64,000 nt of DNA, from contig JAGDWI010000001.1 in assembly GCA_023269825.1 (NCBI GenBank), positions 740,492-804,491 on the forward strand, in the 5' to 3' direction. This document shows, in pieces, positions 32,681 through 41,036 of the stretch. Source of the stretch: Desulfurococcaceae archaeon. Lineage in GTDB: Archaea; Thermoproteota; Thermoprotei_A; Sulfolobales; Desulfurococcaceae. Both the position numbers and the translations under genes were made by a program. Under the pieces are notes generated by a model, which saw only the letters and a program-made list of their open reading frames with translations, was not told the origin of the DNA and did no database searches. Within the stretch, counting starts at the first letter, position 1. The number at the start of each line of letters is the position of its first letter.

Positions 32681-33490
32681 ATGAAAAATAACTTAGTTGA
32701 CTCTACTTGCATAAATACTAGGGTAAAATGGAATCTCCATAAATATGTGCTCAGAATAGCTAGTTTACTTGGCGTTAAACAGCATAGAGTAGACTTAACT
32801 TTCGCTAATAGAAGACTTAGATTCGTTATTCCCTCACCTTATGTCGAAGAAGCATTCAACAACCTCGAACACATCGTAGTTGACTGTGATTACTACATTA
32901 TACCGTATACCAGGCCTAACCGCGGTGACCGCATACTAGATGCAGGGGCCTTCCTAGGCTTCTACACTGTTACATCCTGGTTACTAGCAGAGCCGAGTGG
33001 ACGTGTTTACTCCGTTGAACCAAATAAACTCGTGTTGCCTTTTCTACGCTATAACATTGAATTAAATAAAGTAAGAGGAGGCACGATTATTCCATTCGCA
33101 ATATGCCCAAGTAGTGGAGTGAAGAGATTATTCATTGGAGATTACTCAGCAGTATCCTCTCTGATAAGGGAACACGTTGAACAACACAGTGCAGTAGTTT
33201 CCGAGCTGGAAGTTAAATGCGTGAGACTCAGCAGTATTCTCAAATACTTAGGGTACACTGAAATATTGAAACTAGACATTGAGGGATTAGAGTTAGAGGT
33301 TCTCAGAGAAGCCCTAGGAGAACTCTGGAGAGTTAAAAGCATCGTTGTAGAAGCACACACGGATATCGTTGATGTACGTGAGGTTGAGGCTGTTCTAGAA
33401 AAAACAGGGTTCACTAAAATGTTTATACTTGCTTCGAGTGAAATGCCTTATCAAGCAGTAATTCACGCTACGCACTCTTCACCACGATGA
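32681..33490 (+). CDS. FkbM family methyltransferase
   Basis: 269 residues. The SAM-binding Rossmann motif I is GDRILDAGAFLGFYTVTSWLL, motif II VYSVEPNKLVLPFLRYNIELN, then EILKLDIEGLELEVLREA, the FkbM-specific pattern, and IVVEAH. The ~70-residue N-terminal extension is helical and basic. FkbM-type enzymes O-methylate sugars and other small molecules; a role in modifying surface glycans is plausible but unproven. It follows the GH57 gene by 51 bases on the same strand. Confidence 0.8.
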   Translation: MKNNLVDSTCINTRVKWNLHKYVLRIASLLGVKQHRVDLTFANRRLRFVIPSPYVEEAFNNLEHIVVDCDYYIIPYTRPNRGDRILDAGAFLGFYTVTSWLLAEPSGRVYSVEPNKLVLPFLRYNIELNKVRGGTIIPFAICPSSGVKRLFIGDYSAVSSLIREHVEQHSAVVSELEVKCVRLSSILKYLGYTEILKLDIEGLELEVLREALGELWRVKSIVVEAHTDIVDVREVEAVLEKTGFTKMFILASSEMPYQAVIHATHSSPR

Positions 33491-33537
33491 GTTTGTTAAA
33501 GCGTTCTTTATTATCTTTATTAACATGCAACTATTAC

Positions 33538-35130
33538 TCAGTGATATGTTAGAATTATTGCTTTGCTTGGACACATTGATACGCAGGCTGGTTCTAATCC
33601 TCCTTTCCTCAGCTGTGAGCATAGATCGCAGTTAACTATATCGCCCCTACTTAGCTTTATGACTTTAACTGGGCAAGCTGTTAGGCAATCCAGGCATTTA
33701 TTACACTTCTTGTAATCTATTACTATTTCTCCGAGTTCACCACGCGTTATAGCTTTCCTCTTGCATACTGATTGACAACTCGCATTCGTACAGTGAAGAC
33801 ATGCAGTTGGGTAAACTAATCCATCCTCTAATTTATTGATTTTAATCATTGATCTACCATCATGAACAAAACCGCAGACCGCGTTACATGTCTCGCAACC
33901 CATGCATTTCGAGTAATCGAACACCCTTGTGAAAGGAGATGCATTTAAGCATTTATCATAGTTAAACACATTGTAGGTATCTAAGTACTTGCATATTTCT
34001 TCGCCATAAACAGGCTTCCACTCAGTTCTCTTGATTACTGCTTGCTTGACTGGTTTCAACTTGCTGAGCAATGTGGAAACAGAGATTCTCTCGCCTGTTA
34101 TGGATTGATCTATTACTCTAGCAGCTCTTAACGCGTGATCTACCGCTAACCCTATCTTAGATGGCCCTGTTACAACGTCTCCAACAGCATATATGTTTGT
34201 ACCAGGTATCCTATAATTTGCATCTACGATTATTCTCCCCGAATTATCTAAGTACTTGATTAACTCACCGGAGTATATTGGGGGCGTAGATGTTTCTCCA
34301 ACAGCGACTATTATGAGATCGGCTTCGAGAATGAACTCTGAGCCAGGGATTGGTTTAGGTCTAGGTCTCCCGGTTTCATCGGGTTCCCCTAACTCTACTC
34401 TAAGGAACTCTACTCCTCTAGCATATCCTCCATCCGTTAGTATTTTCTTTGGTTGAGCTAGCTCAATCCATTTAACACCGCTTTTAAAGAGTTCCCGAAT
34501 CCTATGTGAACCTGCGGGTGCTTCCTTGATGCTTCTCCTATAAACCATGTATACTTCACTTACGCCCATGGAGACACATTCCTCCGCTGCATCTACAGCT
34601 GATAAACCAGCACCTATAACTACTACTTTACGGTAGTTAAGTGAAGTCCCTTCTTTAGCTAAACCTAGTTCACTTAATCTACGGTGATACAGGAAACTTA
34701 GAGCCGACACCACGTTACTAGCATTTTCTCCTTCAACCCCCAATCTCCTTGATCTCCAAGTGCCTGTAGCTAGTATTAAAGCATCATATTTCCCTGATAA
34801 ATCCATGAGACTGATCTTTTTCTCAGCGAACTCGTCGCCTTCATCGCTACCTTCACCCAGTGAAACCTTAGTTCTCATATTGAATTTAACGTTGAAGTTT
34901 TGCTCGAGATCCCTCCACCCTTCAATTACCTCTTCTAAAGTTATCCTACTCCTAGGAATAGCGAACACCATGAGGCCTCCGGGTAGTGGTAGTTTATCGT
35001 AGACATCTACATTGTAGCCTCTGCAAACAAAGTAACCTGTTACTGTTAGCCCAGCTGGTCCAGCGCCTATTACCGCGATGTTTCTCCCTACATGCGAGAA
35101 AGGCTCCCTACAGATAAAACTAAATTTCAT
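33538..35130 (-). CDS. Fused FAD/NAD(P) oxidoreductase and polyferredoxin
   Basis: About 530 residues. Residues ~15-350 form a GltD-like flavoprotein: AVIGAGPAGLTVTGYFVCRGYNVDVYDKLPLPGGLMVFAIP (FAD), VVIGAGLSAVDAAEECVSMG (NAD(P)) and GTNIYAVGDVVTGPSKIG. The C-terminal part, from ~385, has many cysteines (KCMGCETCNAVC, CLHCTNASCQSVC, KCNKCLDCLTACP, CDLCSQL...CVSMCP), enough for about four [4Fe-4S] clusters, as in the AorA/HycB-type electron carriers. The gene is divergent from an aldehyde:ferredoxin oxidoreductase, so it probably links that enzyme, or ferredoxin, to NAD(P). ATG 35130, nine bases after GAGG, is preferred to TTG 35145. Confidence 0.82.
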   Translation of the reverse strand: MKFSFICREPFSHVGRNIAVIGAGPAGLTVTGYFVCRGYNVDVYDKLPLPGGLMVFAIPRSRITLEEVIEGWRDLEQNFNVKFNMRTKVSLGEGSDEGDEFAEKKISLMDLSGKYDALILATGTWRSRRLGVEGENASNVVSALSFLYHRRLSELGLAKEGTSLNYRKVVVIGAGLSAVDAAEECVSMGVSEVYMVYRRSIKEAPAGSHRIRELFKSGVKWIELAQPKKILTDGGYARGVEFLRVELGEPDETGRPRPKPIPGSEFILEADLIIVAVGETSTPPIYSGELIKYLDNSGRIIVDANYRIPGTNIYAVGDVVTGPSKIGLAVDHALRAARVIDQSITGERISVSTLLSKLKPVKQAVIKRTEWKPVYGEEICKYLDTYNVFNYDKCLNASPFTRVFDYSKCMGCETCNAVCGFVHDGRSMIKINKLEDGLVYPTACLHCTNASCQSVCKRKAITRGELGEIVIDYKKCNKCLDCLTACPVKVIKLSRGDIVNCDLCSQLRKGGLEPACVSMCPSKAIILTYH

Positions 35131-35154
35131 TAGAAACGTCCTCAATAGTTGTAC

Positions 35155-35164
35155 CTACATGTAG
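35155..35164. promoter_or_regulatory. Palindrome in the leader of the flavin/polyferredoxin gene
   Basis: CTACATGTAG, a perfect 10-base palindrome, lies between the minus-strand TATA region (AAATTTATATATTTTA, ~35176-35191) and the start codon, a repressor-like position. Confidence 0.35.
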
Positions 35165-35360
35165 ATGAATCTATTAATAAAATATATAAATTTTACATAA
35201 ATATACGATCACCAACCATCTTAACCCACGTGACGAGAACACCTAACTCCCAATAATTTAAAGAGAAATGGAGTCTGCGGAAACATCGATACGATATCCG
35301 AGTTTTTATGCAGGATACTCTACTGATCAAGCACTTCACAACTCTTTTTAAACCATTTGC

Positions 35361-35376
35361 ACATAGTTCTCTATGT
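35361..35376. promoter_or_regulatory. Inverted repeat upstream of the aldehyde oxidoreductase TATA box
   Basis: ACATAG-TTCT-CTATGT is a perfect 6-4-6 inverted repeat about 15 bases upstream of TTTATATA (35395-35402), the better-spaced TATA box. A second TATA-like run is at 35415-35424. The position suits an archaeal activator. Apart from these signals the 35146-35446 gap shows no gene. Confidence 0.45.
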
Positions 35377-35446
35377 CACACATACATGGTAAAAATTTAT
35401 ATATGGTTAATACGTATATATAAATCTTTGAAGATGGGTGACACAT

Positions 35447-37357
35447 TTGTCTTCTACGGGTTCAAGTAAATTCTATGGGTATAAGGGCAAGATCCTGAGA
35501 CTAGACTTAACAAATAAGAAAGCTGTAAAAATGGAGCCTTCACCAGAGCTCGTTAGAAACTTCATTAGTGCTAGAGGGTTTGGTGCGAAAATCCTCTGGG
35601 ATGAAATGAAACCCGGAACAGATCCGTTATCACCTGAGAGCAAGGTGGTTATATCTTGGAGCCCGTTGACCGGTACAACTGCTCAAAGCTTTCACAGGGT
35701 CTTTGTAGTATTCAAGTCTCCTCTCACAGGTGGATACTTTAGAAGCGTTGGAGGAGGGTTCTTCGCGGCCGAGATGAAGTTCGCTGGATACGATGGAATA
35801 ATAATTGAGGGTAGAGCAGAGAAACCTACATATGTTTGGATTCACGATGACGAAGTTGAATTCAGAGATGCTACACATGTTTGGGGTATGACCATAGATG
35901 GAACCACAGAGTTCCTGAGAGATGAAACAGATAAGGAAGCTAGACTCCTTGGGATAGGGCCAGCAGGCGAAAGACTAGTTCGCTTTGCATGCTTAGTCAC
36001 TGATGACTACAGGACACCTGGTAGAGGCGGCGGTGGTGCAGTCTGGGGTGCTAAGAACCTGAAAGCTATAATTGTTAAAGCTTCAAGTAGGGAAGTTGAA
36101 TTATTTAACCCAGATGCATTCGATAAACTAGTTGAAGAACAAACAAACGTGTACATGAAGAGCCCATTATTCGAGAGCTTTAATAAGTTTGGTACAGGTG
36201 GAGTTACATATAACTTTTACACATTAGGTCATAATCCAACATATAACTTTAAGCAAATTGAACTAGAAAACATTGAAGTATTCAAAACAGAGGTACAGGA
36301 AAAATACATTGTTAAACACACAGGTTGCTATGGTTGCAAAATATCTTGCGGAAAGAAATGGAAGCTCACCAAAGGCCCATATGCGGGATATGTTTGGGAC
36401 TTCCCCGAGTACGAGACACAGTGGAGCTTCGGCTCTACGTGCGGTGTAACAAACCTCGAAGCAATCTTAGTAGCTAACAATATATGCGATAGATACGGTG
36501 TTGATACCATATCAGCAGGTGCTGCTATAGCTTTCGCCATGGAGCTCTACGAAAAAGGCATTATAACCGAGAAGGAAACAGATGGTTTGAAGCTACGTTG
36601 GGGAGATGGAGACGTAGTTATAGAGCTAGTTAGAAAAATCGCTTTGAGAGAAGGCATTGGAAACATATTAGCTGAGGGCACGAAGAGAGCGGCTGAAATT
36701 ATTGGAAGAGGCGCTGAGAAATACGCTATGCATGCTAAAGCACTTGAACTACCCGCGTATGATCCAAGGGCGGCTAAAGCCCATGGGTTAAGCTATGCTA
36801 CATCAAATATTGGAGGAAGCCACATGATTGGCTGGAACCACTATGAGATACTGGGCGTACCTAAGAAAGTTGATCCATTCACCACGGAGGGTAAAGGTGA
36901 ATTAGCTAAGAGAGTTCAAGACTTCATAGCTGGCTACGAGTCAGCGGGATTCTGCGCATTCGGTGGATTAGTGACTGTTGGATACTACAATGACGAAGAC
37001 AAAATGTTTGAATTAATATCTGGGCTACTATACGCTGCAACAGGTATTGAAGAATTCAAGAACCCGAAGTACTTGTGGTTAGTGGGTGAAAGAATATACA
37101 ACTTGGAGAGAGCATTCAACGCACGTGAAGGTTTCACGAGGAAAGATGACTGGGTACCAGAAAGAATTCAGAAAGTGCCCGTTCCAAGGCCTCCAGCAAA
37201 GGGACAAATATTCGAGCTAGATAAACTATTAGATGATTACTATAAAGCCAGAGGCTGGGACATTAAAACAGGTATACCGACGAGGAGAAAACTCGAAGAA
37301 ATAGGATTAAAACAAGTTGCAGACGAGCTTGAAAAACTAGGTAAACTACCTTCCTAA
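35447..37357 (+). CDS. aor: Aldehyde:ferredoxin oxidoreductase family, probable tungsten enzyme
   Basis: About 636 residues. The AOR N-terminal domain (YGYKGKILRLDLTN, ARGFGAKILWDE, TGTTAQSFHRVFVVFKSPLTGG) has pterin-contact segments RTPGRGGGGAVWGAKNLKAI. The [4Fe-4S] ligands are CYGCKISC (Cys 297, 300, 304 in the longer numbering) and CAF (Cys ~506). Such enzymes oxidise aldehydes to acids, reducing ferredoxin and using a tungsto- or molybdo-bispterin. GGGTGA at 35436-35441 is spaced for TTG 35447, so that start is preferred to GTG 35438. A MoaD/ThiS protein follows 64 bases later and a redox partner is divergent. Confidence 0.9.
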   Translation: MSSTGSSKFYGYKGKILRLDLTNKKAVKMEPSPELVRNFISARGFGAKILWDEMKPGTDPLSPESKVVISWSPLTGTTAQSFHRVFVVFKSPLTGGYFRSVGGGFFAAEMKFAGYDGIIIEGRAEKPTYVWIHDDEVEFRDATHVWGMTIDGTTEFLRDETDKEARLLGIGPAGERLVRFACLVTDDYRTPGRGGGGAVWGAKNLKAIIVKASSREVELFNPDAFDKLVEEQTNVYMKSPLFESFNKFGTGGVTYNFYTLGHNPTYNFKQIELENIEVFKTEVQEKYIVKHTGCYGCKISCGKKWKLTKGPYAGYVWDFPEYETQWSFGSTCGVTNLEAILVANNICDRYGVDTISAGAAIAFAMELYEKGIITEKETDGLKLRWGDGDVVIELVRKIALREGIGNILAEGTKRAAEIIGRGAEKYAMHAKALELPAYDPRAAKAHGLSYATSNIGGSHMIGWNHYEILGVPKKVDPFTTEGKGELAKRVQDFIAGYESAGFCAFGGLVTVGYYNDEDKMFELISGLLYAATGIEEFKNPKYLWLVGERIYNLERAFNAREGFTRKDDWVPERIQKVPVPRPPAKGQIFELDKLLDDYYKARGWDIKTGIPTRRKLEEIGLKQVADELEKLGKLPS

Positions 37358-37421
37358 AGCTAATCAAGTTAAATCTTTTTTACATATTTCCTCGCTCATC
37401 AATTAAACACATGGTGTTAAA

Positions 37422-37694
37422 ATGAAAATATACATTGAGTTCCTGAGTTGGGCTTCGCTGAAGACGGGTCGTTCATGGATGTGGCTTGAAGTACCTGGGG
37501 GTATCAAAGTAAGAGACTTGTTACTGAAAGAGTTACCTAATGCTCTAGGGCAAGATGTCGCCAAAGTAATCATAGACTCTATTCTCAATGGAACACTAGT
37601 AGTACTAGTCAACGGTTACGCTATACCCAGCCTTGACTATGATCTAAACGATGGGGATAAAATATACCTACAGCCTCTAGCTGCTGGAGGATAA
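37422..37694 (+). CDS. MoaD/ThiS ubiquitin-like sulfur carrier
   Basis: 90 residues of beta-grasp type ending in LAAGG. The C-terminal Gly-Gly is the site of adenylation and thiocarboxylation in MoaD, ThiS and SAMP proteins. Middle motifs VLVNGYAIPSLDYDLNDGDKIYLQPLAAGG match the MoaD family. Location directly behind the aldehyde oxidoreductase gene indicates a role in molybdopterin (tungstopterin) dithiolene formation. Start supported by GGTG five bases before ATG. Confidence 0.85.
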   Translation: MKIYIEFLSWASLKTGRSWMWLEVPGGIKVRDLLLKELPNALGQDVAKVIIDSILNGTLVVLVNGYAIPSLDYDLNDGDKIYLQPLAAGG

Positions 37695-37813
37695 AGCAGA
37701 GTACAGTAGGATTACATCTAATAATTAGTCGTGACCATTAATTTTTGATTCAACCACGATCAGTTACCATTAGTAACCGTTAAGATACCTGATGTGTTTT
37801 CAAGGATAAGTTA

Positions 37814-37820
37814 AAAAAAG
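37814..37820 (-). terminator. T7 terminator of the secreted-protein gene
   Basis: Seven T residues on the minus strand, about 25 bases after the stop codon of the leftward gene. Confidence 0.45.
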
Positions 37821-37843
37821 TTGATTCAAAGTATCTATTACTA

Positions 37844-39028
37844 CTATTTACCTCTAGACATGGGTCGCGGCGGAGGATTTAGTTGTTGCATCACTCGTTC
37901 TCTCGCCTGCTCCTGTAATCTATTGGCTAACTCCGTAAGTACTTTCTTCGCTAAATCTATTCCCCTATATCCCTGCGCATAGTACTTTTCAACTAGTTTA
38001 TCTAAGTCTTCATCGCTCACATTAATATTCCTGAATTCCTTCTTGAGGTTTCCAACCATGTTTTTAACAGCTATTTTCAAGTTTTCTTTCTCTCTTTCCC
38101 TTAATTGCTCGCGAATCTTCATCGCCTCATCTTTAATTACTTTGATGATCTCACCCATACTCTTCAACTCTCCTTTCTCAACTCTCTCTCTGATCATGTC
38201 TCTGATTTGAATAGGTAGCACGTTGAAGAGTTTTTTCGCTGGAGGTTCCTTGACTTCGATGAGTACCGCTGTTAACGGCTTCACTTGCTCTCTCATGAAT
38301 TGCGCTATTACAGTTTTAACTAATACGGCGAAGGCTCTAACATATATTCTATAAGCTGAAACAGCTGATCTAAATGCACATGTTACATTGCCTTGGCTAA
38401 GTAACTCCTCTGCTTCACGTAGTTTTTCATCTCCATTTCCCAATAGTGATTCAGCAACAGTTGTATTGTAACCTAGTCCACGCGCATAGCTTACTGCATT
38501 AAGTAGGTGAACTCTTAATTCATACGCTGTCTCATTCACTGCCCTAACTGTTTCCTCCGTGATCGTGTTGTTCTCCCCCAAATTTTCATGTATTACTCTT
38601 CCTAGAACAGGGTTCGCTAGTGCTGGTGCATGACTGTAGTGTATGGCTGCTACGAACGCATATACAGCAGCTTCCCTAGGTGATTCACTGCTGACTACTA
38701 GTGATTTATTAAGGAACTTGTCTCCCTGTTTGAGCTGAACTTCTGCCGCACTTATATTGTATCCTATTTCCCACTCGAATAAATCATATGTTAAATTCCT
38801 GACAATGTATGATAGATTCAATGCTTCCTCGTAGCTAATATTGAATAAGAATCCTACTTTTAGTCTTCCCCAGCCACCGCTAACTACGAATATTGGCATA
38901 TCTCTATCTGGTTCACTCGTTGGAGTCACTGTCTCCTGCTGTGCAATGGCTAATGTTGCTATTGGAGCCGTCAACGATAACAATAATACTCCCATTACGA
39001 TTAAACCCGTATACTTCAACCACTTCAC
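37844..39028 (-). CDS. Secreted glycoprotein-like protein of unknown function
   Basis: 394 residues with a classic signal peptide (MKWLKYTGLIVMGVLLLSLTAPIATLAIAQ, cleavage near 29). The mature part is alpha-helical and holds many N-glycosylation sequons (NLS, NLT, NIS, NKS, NNT, NET, NTT, NVT). The C-terminal ~130 residues are strongly charged helices (EREKENLKIAVKNMV..ARERVMQQLNPPPRPMSRGK) without a membrane anchor. I do not recognise the family. GTG start with GGTGAT upstream. The 138-base upstream gap is packed with inverted repeats. Confidence 0.6.
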   Translation of the reverse strand: MKWLKYTGLIVMGVLLLSLTAPIATLAIAQQETVTPTSEPDRDMPIFVVSGGWGRLKVGFLFNISYEEALNLSYIVRNLTYDLFEWEIGYNISAAEVQLKQGDKFLNKSLVVSSESPREAAVYAFVAAIHYSHAPALANPVLGRVIHENLGENNTITEETVRAVNETAYELRVHLLNAVSYARGLGYNTTVAESLLGNGDEKLREAEELLSQGNVTCAFRSAVSAYRIYVRAFAVLVKTVIAQFMREQVKPLTAVLIEVKEPPAKKLFNVLPIQIRDMIRERVEKGELKSMGEIIKVIKDEAMKIREQLREREKENLKIAVKNMVGNLKKEFRNINVSDEDLDKLVEKYYAQGYRGIDLAKKVLTELANRLQEQARERVMQQLNPPPRPMSRGK

Positions 39029-39074
39029 TTATATCACCCAACATTTCATTTGTGATTCGTTAAAAATAAGGGAC

Positions 39075-39159
39075 AACGTGAAACAGTGGCTGAAACAGTC
39101 TTCACGTTATTTCCAGATCGCTCCAGATCGTTGCTTACAATTGAAACGATCTAGTGAAC
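39075..39159. repeat. Two adjacent perfect inverted repeats and a tandem repeat
   Basis: AACGTGAA (39075-39082) pairs with TTCACGTT (39101-39108). Then TCCAGATCGC/TCCAGATCGT is tandemly repeated (~39112-39131). AGATCGTT pairs with AACGATCT about 12 bases further on (~39124-39152). The block fills the gap between the thioesterase stop and the secreted-protein promoter. It may combine a terminator and an operator, or encode a small RNA. Confidence 0.5.
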
Positions 39160-39166
39160 AATAAAT

Positions 39167-39580
39167 TTAATAGAGCTTCCTAAGTTTCTCAACGAATTTC
39201 TCTCTCTCAACTATGAAACGTTCATGTAGTCCTTCGCCTATTAATTTATCCTTATAATATGCTTTAACCTCGAACAATAATCTTCTCCCATCTCTAGCTA
39301 TAAGTTTAGATTCAACTATGACTACGCCGCTTGTTGGTGCTGGGTTTAAATGCTTAACGTTGATAACAGTGCCAACAGTCGTATACTCTGGTGGTAGATA
39401 TTTTTGAACGCATTTCATCGACGTTCTCTCCATGAAAGCTATCATTGAGGGAGTAGATAGAACCTTTACATCCCCGCTTCCCAAGTGCTTTGCAGCATGT
39501 TCATCTCCTAAAACATGTTCCTCAACGCATGTTAAGTTAATAGGTATATTGAACATGTTGTTGCTACTCATTTGCTTCAC
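39167..39580 (-). CDS. Hot-dog thioesterase (FlK-like)
   Basis: 137 residues of the fluoroacetyl-CoA-thioesterase-like hot-dog family. The Thr-Glu-His set is recognisable as VLSTPSMIAFMERTSM (Thr and Glu) and VINVKHLNPAP (His). Family members hydrolyse acyl-CoA esters, and several remove damaged or toxic CoA thioesters. The preferred start among GTG 39580 and ATG 39571 is uncertain. It is not close enough to the DUF2192 gene (50 bases) to be sure of cotranscription. Confidence 0.75.
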   Translation of the reverse strand: MKQMSSNNMFNIPINLTCVEEHVLGDEHAAKHLGSGDVKVLSTPSMIAFMERTSMKCVQKYLPPEYTTVGTVINVKHLNPAPTSGVVIVESKLIARDGRRLLFEVKAYYKDKLIGEGLHERFIVEREKFVEKLRKLY

Positions 39581-39629
39581 ACTCTTAGATTAAATAATCT
39601 CACGTTAATCTTATGGGGGAAAACACTTA

Positions 39630-40388
39630 TTATTGCTGACTCTTAGTGGTATCTTCACGAGTAGGTGATGAAGCATCTTTCCTCGAGCTTAGAACTCTAT
39701 CCAGTAACTTATCATTGATGTTAAATACTGATTTAGCTATTGCTCTCACGTAGTCATCGCTTGGAGTAGACTTGGGGAAACCCGTTCTAATCGCTAATGC
39801 TTTCTTCAAGGCTTCTTTCTCCTCTTTAGATTTAACTTCGCCTCTCCGAATAGCCTCAGAGAGTTTCAATCCCACGAAGAATCTAGCGTAATTACTCACC
39901 GTTTTCTCCTCCTCTGGGAATGCTTCTAGAACTCTATGTAGAACGTTCTTGAACTCTTCTTCTTGAATGAACCCTAGGATAAGTTTAGTTAGAGGTACTC
40001 TGAGAAGTCTCGCGATCACATTGCTGTCAATAGTTCCGGATGGTGATACGCTTTTCAGGATTTCACGGGCTTCCTCGTATTTGGATTCAAGTATCTTGTT
40101 AATTGCTTCCTCTAAATTCCTCTCTAAGTAAAATATCCTCTCAAATAATTCCGGGTAATCTTGATCTAGCTTTAAACCATACTTACCAATAACATATAGT
40201 GTCGCTAATTCCTTATCATAGATATCTGGTGGTTGCGCTTTACCACGTATTGGTTGCATTTTCTTTGCTTGATACGTCTTCTTCAGGATTTCAACTGCTT
40301 TAACTCTGTCGAGATCCTCAATAGACTTCGTGAACTCCCCTAGCAGTGCAACTGCTACTTGTATTCTGTTCTTGTGGGGTGTTTTCAT
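39630..40388 (-). CDS. DUF2192 family protein
   Basis: 252 residues, nearly all alpha-helical and charged, similar to the crenarchaeal DUF2192 proteins of unknown role (KNRIQVAVALLGEFTKSIEDLDRVKAVEILKKTY at the N-terminus, KALAIRTGFPKSTPSDDYVRAIAKSVFNIN near the end). The last ~15 residues are a polar Ser/Thr tail. It overlaps the upstream gene by 4 bases and is the last member of a four-gene leftward operon led by a helix-turn-helix protein. Confidence 0.6.
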   Translation of the reverse strand: MKTPHKNRIQVAVALLGEFTKSIEDLDRVKAVEILKKTYQAKKMQPIRGKAQPPDIYDKELATLYVIGKYGLKLDQDYPELFERIFYLERNLEEAINKILESKYEEAREILKSVSPSGTIDSNVIARLLRVPLTKLILGFIQEEEFKNVLHRVLEAFPEEEKTVSNYARFFVGLKLSEAIRRGEVKSKEEKEALKKALAIRTGFPKSTPSDDYVRAIAKSVFNINDKLLDRVLSSRKDASSPTREDTTKSQQ

Positions 40389-40669
40389 GGATTATCAGCC
40401 ATTCTACTTAGCTCTCGCTTAATAAACCTCTTGAGCCTGAGATCGAAGCTCGTTTTACCCGTGAAAACCCTTATTTTATCTTTGTTTTTGTTGATAATAA
40501 TTTTAACCGTGGATAACTCTGCGATGTTTTTATCTAGTTTAAGGTACACCTCGAATTTGGATTTCTTCTCTCTCACTTCACACGAAGATACATTGATGTT
40601 TTCACGGCTCAGGTATCGAGCTAGTTTTTCCACGAGGGTATTTATTGTTTCATGCTTCAAGGCTTCCAC
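40385..40669 (-). CDS. Small hypothetical protein, operon with HTH gene
   Basis: 94 residues, unrecognised. Predicted alpha/beta with alternating strands (NINVSSCEVREKKSKFEVYLKLD, STVKIIINKNKDKIRVFTG) and a basic C-terminal helix (RLKRFIKRELSRM), which could bind nucleic acid. Its 5' end overlaps the upstream gene by 13 bases and its 3' end overlaps DUF2192 by 4. Confidence 0.55.
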   Translation of the reverse strand: MEALKHETINTLVEKLARYLSRENINVSSCEVREKKSKFEVYLKLDKNIAELSTVKIIINKNKDKIRVFTGKTSFDLRLKRFIKRELSRMADNP

Positions 40670-41034
40670 GCGGATTTTAATTTAACATAACCAAGTGTTT
40701 CAAGTATCTCGACGTACCACCCAGTTAACTGAATTAACAACATTCTTCTTGCATCCTCGCAATCCGCTGCAATATTGAAAACTTGTTTAAAAGCCTCAAC
40801 ACATAGATCACAGTATACTTGATTCTCGTATTTTCCCTTGATGTAATCAAGTAATTGCTCGAAAGTAATAGCGCCTTTCTCTATTTTTTCCAGTAGCTCG
40901 TCCAATGTTTGAGAAGTAGGAATAATGTTTGAACAATCTAAACCTTTATTTTTGCATTTCTTCATGTACTCAAGTAGAAGTGAGTAGTCTTCAATAATGC
41001 TCCTAGAGGATAAAAAAGGTTTATTCTCCATCAC
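40657..41034 (-). CDS. Hypothetical cysteine-containing helical protein
   Basis: 125 residues, mainly alpha-helical. Cysteines occur as CKNKGLDC (~27-34) and YCDLC (~74-78), with another in ADCEDARR; they could bind zinc but do not form a standard finger. Not recognised. It lies two bases after the HTH gene and overlaps the next gene, so all four are one transcript. Confidence 0.55.
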   Translation of the reverse strand: MMENKPFLSSRSIIEDYSLLLEYMKKCKNKGLDCSNIIPTSQTLDELLEKIEKGAITFEQLLDYIKGKYENQVYCDLCVEAFKQVFNIAADCEDARRMLLIQLTGWYVEILETLGYVKLKSAWKP

Positions 41035-41036
41035 TC

